From the NCBI GenBank assembly GCA_030765065.1, contig CM060990.1, positions 6,318,001 to 6,382,000 of the forward strand: a stretch of 64,000 bases of DNA. Direction: 5' to 3'. Numbering within the stretch: position 1 is the stretch's first letter; each line of letters begins with the position of its first letter. The DNA is from Deroplatys truncata. Its lineage: Eukaryota > Arthropoda > Insecta > Mantodea > Mantidae. The translations under genes were made by a program, and so were the position numbers. A model generated the notes under the pieces. The model did not search any database. It was not told where the DNA came from and worked only from the letters and a program-made list of their open reading frames with translations. Below, piece by piece: positions 57,626 through 64,000 of this stretch.

Positions 57626-57848
57626 GTTGCACGATCTTAGAAATAAAACACAAAAATCATGCACAGGACACCAATACGCTTGTGCACAGCTTACGTATTT
57701 CCGGTATTAAAGTATTACTTTACTTAGGTCTATTTTCGCAAATATAATGATGTAAAATAAAAGAATCCTGCGCTGCATGTCTAGCAATCAATCCATGACA
57801 TTATCCTGCCCACAGTTTAAATCGTACGATAAAATAATAATTTATATA

Positions 57849-58210
57849 CAGGTGGACCATTTAAGTTGACACTGTACAATATCTCCAAAACTAAGCGGCG
57901 TAGAAAGAAATGTCTAATAAAATCTGCTTGATATTATGGGGGGGAAGTAAATGCCATTAATAGTGTTTTGTTTGAAGGGCGTTAGGATAGTCATCTTAGG
58001 ACTAATTTAATTTTTTTTTAAAATGGGAAACTACAATAAGGGTTTAATTAAATTGACCCCAAAGTGACCATCACAACGTCCTCCAAATAAAACACGACTA
58101 ATGGCATTTACTTTCCCTCATAATATAAAGCAACTTTTATTAGACATTTCTTTCCACAACACTTAAGTTTTCGAGATATTGTACAGTCTCAACTTGAATT
58201 GTCCACCCTG
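57849..58210. mobile_element. Palindromic MITE (mariner type, TA target)
   Basis: TA at 57847-57848 and 58211-58212. It begins CAGGTGGACCATTTAAG and ends AATTGTCCACCCTG; the halves are imperfect reverse complements over about 170 bp each (for example GTACAATATCTC, AGAAATGTCTAATAAAA, AAGTAAATGCCATTA). No coding capacity. The left arm has the empty site, so insertion came after the arms formed. Confidence 0.88.
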
Positions 58211-58387
58211 TATGCTTAGTGGCATTATGATAACTATTAACAAACCTTTATTAATTATAGAAGAACCATTAAGAAAATACGTATGACAATTTTGGTATTC
58301 ATAAGGAAATCTGCTGATGTGTTATCCTTCAATTTAGTCGAATGTCGAATTTCGAATTTTTTAAAATAGGTTAAGAAATAATAAAAC

Positions 58388-58678
58388 ATGAACGTGTTTT
58401 TTTTCTACGGAAAATTATATCTACTCAAAATGAAATCATCTCACCCTCCAGATATAAACTGGCGACGTTTTGCTCTGCTGGCGGTGAAATTGGTTACGAA
58501 AGTTGCACATTTTTATGTTCATTACTATAGGTCCCTTTTAGAAATTCTCATTCAATATCAGGACACAACGTTGCGGAATATCACACAAATTTGTAGAATT
58601 ATCAAAAACCATGGTGAATTAATAATTCTAAGAAAAATGTATACTGGATTTCCTGTAAGAAAAGAAAAAACAAATTAG
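58388..58678 (+). CDS. Unknown 96-aa frame conserved in both arms (right copy)
   Basis: MNVFFFYGKLYLLKMKSSH..., an extended version of the frame at 50906-51154. No known domain; coding status unproven. Confidence 0.25.
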   Translation: MNVFFFYGKLYLLKMKSSHPPDINWRRFALLAVKLVTKVAHFYVHYYRSLLEILIQYQDTTLRNITQICRIIKNHGELIILRKMYTGFPVRKEKTN

Positions 58679-59009
58679 TACTTAAAACACGCATAAGAGT
58701 AAAATGCTATTTTTTTTCTGAAAAGGGAATCAGTTGAGTTACAACACTTGACGATACTGTGATATTCAACATTTTTGTTTTATTTTTTAATTCTTCCATA
58801 CCCCTCCCATATTGGCGGCCTTTTCCTTTGGAACATATTATATAATATATATAAAAATATTTTTGAGCCCGGTGTTGAAACATTACATGCTTGGATAGAT
58901 TTGTGCAAATTAAATGCCTATTGAACACAGTTCAGAAAAGTGATACAAATTATAAAATAACTTTTTAAAATATGCACAATAATATTGCAAATAAACACAG
59001 TTTAATAGG

Positions 59010-59237
59010 TTAGGATCCGAAAGCGTTAATAAACTCTTCTAGTTGGACATATTTAATAACTTCATGCAACTTTTGGCTATAAATATAAACATGCATTTGA
59101 TAAGCAGAAAATGTAAATTTAGCACCATGTATATGAACGTTATAGCATTCGTACTTTTCAAGTCGTGACCACAGTGAAATTGTGAGCATAGTCAATGCCA
59201 GCACTGATAAACTGTGTAAAGAAACCTGTGCCACCAT
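59010..59237 (-). CDS. Unknown 75-aa frame conserved in both arms (right copy)
   Basis: Same as 50345-50572 with Leu at residue 7. No known domain; coding status unproven. Confidence 0.25.
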   Translation of the reverse strand: MVAQVSLHSLSVLALTMLTISLWSRLEKYECYNVHIHGAKFTFSAYQMHVYIYSQKLHEVIKYVQLEEFINAFGS

Positions 59238-59387
59238 TGTTTATTCTAATAACCATAAAACTGCTTGCATTTTCAGTAAAATACTCGAACAAAACTGATA
59301 GAATTCAGAATGGTTGGTATTAGAATCAGTAAAACAAAACAACAGGTTATAAGTACATTGCTGTTTATAGTACACAAAAATGTTCCA

Positions 59388-59591
59388 TTACAGAAGCACA
59401 AAACGATTGAAAGTGCGTAATATAGATATATAATCACTTGTATAGGTACTTAATTCTTCTGCAGGAGTCTGGTGCTTTCTACCGATTTTGGCCAACCAAA
59501 TCCTTCTCTCCAGTCTCTGATTTTCGAGGTAACCTAAACGTTTTTGTGCTCTCGTAGTGCACTCGAAAACACAGCAATCTGGCATTTTCAC
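59388..59591 (-). CDS. THAP-like start, open version (right arm, 67 aa)
   Basis: Begins MPDCCVFECTTRAQKR and reads through the position where the left arm has a stop, giving 67 codons ending in an aromatic/hydrophobic tail. It resembles the first part of a THAP zinc finger; the C-terminal Cys-His pair is not visible, so it would be an exon or a fragment of a larger protein. Confidence 0.35.
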   Translation of the reverse strand: MKMPDCCVFECTTRAQKRLGYLENQRLERRIWLAKIGRKHQTPAEELSTYTSDYISILRTFNRFVLL

Positions 59592-59750
59592 TCATAAATC
59601 AGCTTCGACACAACTGTTTCCTATGTTTATATTGAGACAACCAGCCCAATTTGGCACGCAGATACCACGTGATCTGCTATCTGCCAATCAGCAAGGTATT
59701 GGCGGCATTCGCAAGATAAATCAGTTGCTGTACTTTGTATATAGAGAACT

Positions 59751-61313
59751 TTAACCCTTCGGTGCCTTGAGCGCTCTCCGTCTGGGTGGTGAAGCTTGTA
59801 ACTGCAGCCCATCCGTCCCTTGAGTAGCGCCATGCTAATCGCTATAATGGACAAAATTGAGCGTGTGATCATGCATAATCATGGGAGGCTAGACGACGGG
59901 ACGAAACGCAATTGATATTATTGTAATCGCCAAAACAAATAAGTCTGACCGGAAACTTAAACAGCAAACAACGAGATGTAAATAATGCCAAAGAGAGGAC
60001 TAGCGTCCTCGGAACAAAACGATTTTCAACTTTAACCAACATTAACAAACTTTATGTTGCCGCGCAAATTTATGGAGACGCAACATTTAATAGTTGTCCA
60101 CCACATTTCTGTTGGTTCCTCACTGTGAACGCAGCTGTAAAATATAAATATGATACCGCCGTTGGCGTTATGCTTATTGCCAAATAAAGATAAAGACTAA
60201 TAAGCAAATGTTTCAAAACGTAATATACTGACGTGTATATTTTGCGGTACCAAGCCGAAAGTAGTGTTTGTCGGTTTCGAAATGCCCACTCATAATAATG
60301 CTGTGCACGATAACTTGCCTGAATCTGAAATACCTGGATATCCCTCTCTTGCTAGCGAAAAAGCAAGCAATGGCTCTCACTAGGAAATACGATGAAAACG
60401 AAGTCAGCATACACCTTAGATTGCCATTTTCAAGTCCCGAAGAATTTGAAGATATTTTCGTATAAGACCTTTTACAATACTATAACGAGGACACAAATTT
60501 TCAAATTTTCACTGATTACACGTTCGGAGCTTTCGTCAGCGAAGAAAGTCTTTTTTCCACAAAATATACAGGTAAACTTTACACGTTAATGGATATAATG
60601 CTAAACTTATACAAACGGTCGCATTCAAAATTTAACCGAGTTTTACACAACCCATTCAAATATATTTATGATGTATGTTTTGAAGTACTTCCTGTTTGAA
60701 TTCGCGTGCCTATACCAGAGTTAAGGAAGATGGGACTCGCGAGTCAGTTGGGTTTGGAGGCGCCGCTGCTCCCTCTCTGAATGGCCGTCCATTTGATTTT
60801 CACATGCTGCCGTGTGGTGTGGCGCGTTACATATTTGGCAACTCGCAGTAGGAAGATATTTCGCCACCCCTCGTCTATACAATCTACTTCTCAATAAAGA
60901 AACAAACGAGCCATTCAAAAGAAAATTCCCTGGGAGAATGATCCTGATATAACCACCAAAACGGCCTACAATCGGGATGGAATACTTAAAATCAGCATAA
61001 AACAAATCCTTTTTTCCAAAGAAGTAAATGCCAATTACTAGTGGATAAAATATAAAAAAATGTTCCTAAAATAATAACTACTTTAGCAACAGTTTTCATG
61101 TTTTATCAATTATTATTACATGGCAAGGTTTGAAAAACCGACTTAAGTGTTTGTAAATATAGCAAAATTTAACTATTAAAACCAACAAAACATGTACGGG
61201 AGGCTAAGTTGTCAATTCCACAGGTAGCTCCTGGAAAACACTAATGGCTGCAGAGAAAAGGGGATAACCTAGAAATAATAAAAATGAACACAAAAAGAAA
61301 AAGTGACTGATAA
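59751..61313. other. AT-rich intergenic DNA
   Basis: No gene or element recognised; a slightly GC-richer stretch lies at 60720-60900 without known features. Confidence 0.5.
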
Positions 61314-61314
61314 C

Positions 61315-61691
61315 TAGGGTTAGGAAGTTCATGCCCTAAAAACTCTTGTAATATGCATGCAAATATGCCCTCAAAATGTGCCAAATATGCACCAAAATAT
61401 GCCCTAAAAATTATTATACTTAAAGGTAATGTGCACATGCAAACCTACATTTGTTACTGAGAAGTAGATGCACATGACTCCGCATCCAAAATGAGGGATG
61501 AATTACAATTTACCACTACTGCATGGGATAAAGGTGCCAAAAAGGGGTAAAAGTCCCATAAAAGGTAAAAAGGTGCGAGAAAAAAATGCCTCTTTTCGCA
61601 ACTAGAAACAAAATTTCACACCGTGATATCTTTCCGCTCAGCTTTAGCTTACCCTAAGAAAAAAGGTGCGCACCTAAAAATCCTAACCCTG
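61315..61691. mobile_element. hAT-like MITE candidate
   Basis: Short inverted ends (C)TAGGGTTAGGA and TCCTAACCCTG about 377 bp apart, resembling hAT termini. The inside is AT-rich with repeats of AAATATGCCCT and AAGGTGC and no frame. The 8-bp target duplication expected for hAT was not found. Confidence 0.45.
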
Positions 61692-62031
61692 GTCATTAGT
61701 ATCAGCCGTGTAGAGAACGTATTAGCTTAAGATTCTGGGAATTCAGTTAGGCTATAAGCTCGGTACGTTTGCAGTCACGTAGGCCAATTCTGTAAATTGA
61801 AGAGGCAAAATCAATTCTGACAAAAGTGAAAGGCTGAGTCAGAGACGCACATGAAGAGAGTTTGATATTGACCCGGGCAAGATGTAAAGTTGGAAGGGGA
61901 ATAAAATGTAGGCGGAGCTAAAAGTAATAACGGCGTGCAATTTTAGATCAGAGTTACTCACTCTGGTACCGGCTGTGGTACTTACATTCGTCTGTGCACA
62001 GACATTACTCCGGTACTGTCACTGCTACGTA
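61692..62031. other. Intergenic spacer
   Basis: Nothing recognised before the Tc1-like element. Confidence 0.5.
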
Positions 62032-62237
62032 TAACTGGCGCAAAACTTCTGGAATCGTGACCTTGATTGCCAACCCACCTGCCGAGCCTAGGAATGGTTT
62101 ATGTTTGGCTTAATCAACGAAAGCGATATAATACCTTTGTTTACTCACAGTGCGTAACACATACAGTCTGCATAGAAAGTGTCCGCACCTTGTAAATTCG
62201 AAGAGATCAGTACGTAAATAGTGCTTATTTTATATTT

Positions 62238-63764
62238 GTGATATTTATAACCATAGCTCCTACGTTTTCAAAGTTAAATGGTAAGGTATTACGTATTCAA
62301 AGCAGGGAAATAATTGCAAATGTCCTCGACTTCATGAAGCAAGAAACAGAAATGAAGGAAGAAAATATATGTTTACCCGAGTTCCACAAAAGCCTTAAGA
62401 GAGTGAAAGAAAGAGTAGCCAAAGTAACTGGTGTTTCACTGAGTTCCGTTTCCAGAGTTCTCAAAGATAAGAAAAATCATATGGATTAAAGAGTACCATT
62501 TGACACACCTGTGAAGAAACATAAGGTCCCTAAACGTATTACAGAAATAGACGATTTCGACAAATGCGTCATTCGGCGCACGATTCACAATTTCTATGTG
62601 TAAGAAAAAACTGAGCCAACAATAAGCAGATTGCTCATCAATCTGAAAGATGTCATAAATGTTCAAGGTGGTGCTACAAGTCTCAAATCCCGGCTATGGC
62701 GCTGAATTTTGCAGTCTGATTCTAACTTTCCAAATGAGTATAATTTTATATGTACTTATATCAGCATAAATTTTCAAGATGCTGCTACAAATCTCAGAAA
62801 AATTATAAAAGATTTAGGGTTCAAGTGGAAGAAAACGAAACCAAATAGGAGAGTTCTAATAGAAAAGCACGACATACGATCTCAGCTGGAAGAGTACCTT
62901 ACAGAGGTGCAAATTAGAGCGTCAAACTATAGTGTATGAAGATGAGTCGTACATACACAACAGTCATACAATATCTAAAAGTTGAAGTGACGATAGCGAA
63001 TTAGGTTTCCAGGCACCTATTGCCAAAGGGCAAATACTTATTATCGTTCATGCTGTTCGTTCCAAATGCCCTTCTTTTACAAGTCGCAACAAATAACAGG
63101 AGATTTTCATCAAGAAATGAATACAGAAAATTACATGAAGTGGATCAACACCATGTTGATACCTAATATGCCTGCTGGGTCTATTCTGGTTATCGACAAT
63201 GCTTCACAATGTGGCAACACTCAAATTGACAAACAACCTACCTCAAATTCCTTGAAAGAAGAAATGAAAACCTGGTTGCTTAGGCATAATATAGCTTTTG
63301 ATGAAAGCATGAGTAAAACAAATATAACTTAGTTAAAGCCAACAACTCCCTTCTGAAGTCATAACTCATAATACTTGGCCAGATATTAATACCACATTAC
63401 ATAATGTACTTAGACTGCCACCGTATCACCCAGTTGTAAACCCAATCGAATTAATCTGGGCTGATGTCAAAAACTGGGTGGCCTGCAGAAATATCACTTT
63501 TAACTAAAAGATGTGGAGCAGTTATGTTGCCAGCGATTTGCAGAAATTGAAAGGTCAGAATGGGAAAATGTATGTCGACATGTTGAATAAATTGAGAATC
63601 ATTATTTCAAAAAATACGGAATTGCAGAAAATCAATTAGAAAAAATTCTCATCCAGGATAATGGTGTAGAAAGTAGCGACAGCAGTGATGGCGGCAATGA
63701 TGTGAGTGATTCCGCAGAAGAGGAAGGGCTGTCAGGTGTGGAAGAACTGGAGGCAGATGGTTGA
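62238..63764 (+). pseudogene. Broken transposase of Tc1-like copy B (DDE_3 type)
   Basis: Same architecture as copy A. The second catalytic Asp is preserved (VIDNAS, GAC at 63196-63198) and the third acidic residue is present (VNPIELIW, GAA at 63448-63450), but PYHPDL reads PYHPVV here. Lesions: TAA at 62487-62489; the SINE-like insert at 62685-62731, which breaks the frame; a 1-bp deletion near 62900; the TGA at 62983-62985 shared with copy A; and TAG at 63330-63332. The acidic Ser/Asp/Glu tail ends at TGA 63762-63764. Non-functional. Confidence 0.85.
62685..62731 (+). repeat. SINE-like piece inside transposase B
   Basis: Same insert at the same codon as in copy A, flanked by TTCAAGGTGGTGCTACAAG (62662) and the near-copy TTCAAGATGCTGCTACAAA (62773). 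Confidence 0.7.
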
Positions 63765-64000
63765 CAGTGTTTTTATATTAAGGGCATTTTACAGCGGTGG
63801 ATTTAAACATACTGTATATAAGTAAAAGCTTATCGTGTAGTGCAGTGCATAACCGGTGTGCGGATATTTGACAATGACTGTCCCACGCACTCCTGCAGCA
63901 CGCAGACGACCAGTCACCACCTGATCTGGTATGTAACTCGCTTCATAGCTGTCATTAAGATTTTCACATGTCTAGAACTGTTGCGCCAGTTATACTGCTC

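Larger units (their letters stand above)
57626..59750 (-). repeat. Large inverted repeat, right arm
   Basis: Reverse complement of 49830-51610, lengthened by a 362-bp MITE at 57849-58210. The inner end is CTGGTTGCACGATC; the outer end is near TTGCTGTACTTTG at 59729-59743. Confidence 0.85.
62032..63992 (+). mobile_element. Tc1/mariner-superfamily element, copy B (dead)
   Basis: Termini TATAACTGGCGCAA at 62030 and TTGCGCCAGTTATA ending 63994, with TA target sites. Same family as copy A (21660-23602), opposite orientation. Its right end is only 6 bp from the window edge, so it is complete here. Confidence 0.88.

Overview
This window looks like repeat-dense, gene-free nuclear DNA from an arthropod, most likely an insect with a large genome. 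The evidence is the mix of mobile elements: Tc1/mariner families, an I/Jockey-type LINE with an RNase H domain, several tRNA-derived SINEs, a Polinton/Maverick remnant and a Gypsy-like LTR retrotransposon. The single-copy DNA is AT-rich. I found no bacterial operons, no rRNA or functional tRNA gene, and no host protein-coding gene I could support. The species cannot be read from the sequence.

Layout. Positions 1-15681 are a very large minisatellite (basic unit 74 bp, with variable GGT runs). It is split by one LTR retrotransposon (5058-9247) whose 4-bp target duplication (AGTA) shows that it jumped into a repeat unit. The array passes through a transitional unit into a second satellite of exactly 112 bp (15723-17844). 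That satellite appears to be the 74-bp unit with about 38 bp added. Next come a 5'-inverted (foldback) SINE (18364-18480), a GC-rich unclassified block (19241-19860), a dead Tc1-like element (21660-23602, minus) and a dead mariner-like element with about 300-bp inverted repeats (26680-28564).

Positions 30718-45509 are best explained as an old, internally deleted Polinton/Maverick: about 1.1-kb terminal inverted repeats enclose a broken DNA polymerase B N-terminal region (32540-33985, minus). This carcass has been hit repeatedly: a full-length but frameshifted LINE (39465-45086) sits inside the right terminal repeat, a second mariner copy (36162-38013) sits inside a ~393-bp tandem repeat, and two tRNA-derived SINEs lie nearby.

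Positions 45.5-64 kb hold a complete SINE, transposase scraps, a degraded Gypsy-like LTR element (48468-49824, with a second LTR-like copy at 51718-52141), and a pair of large inverted arms (49830-51610 and 57626-59750). The arms are about 97% alike by eye in their outer part and clearly less alike in their inner part; only the right arm carries a 362-bp palindromic MITE. A hAT-like MITE (61315-61691) and a second Tc1-like copy (62032-63992, plus) close the window.

Nothing here works as a pathway. What the window offers is a readable order of nested insertions, with target duplications and paralogous empty sites, and a satellite whose unit length and triplet content change along its length.
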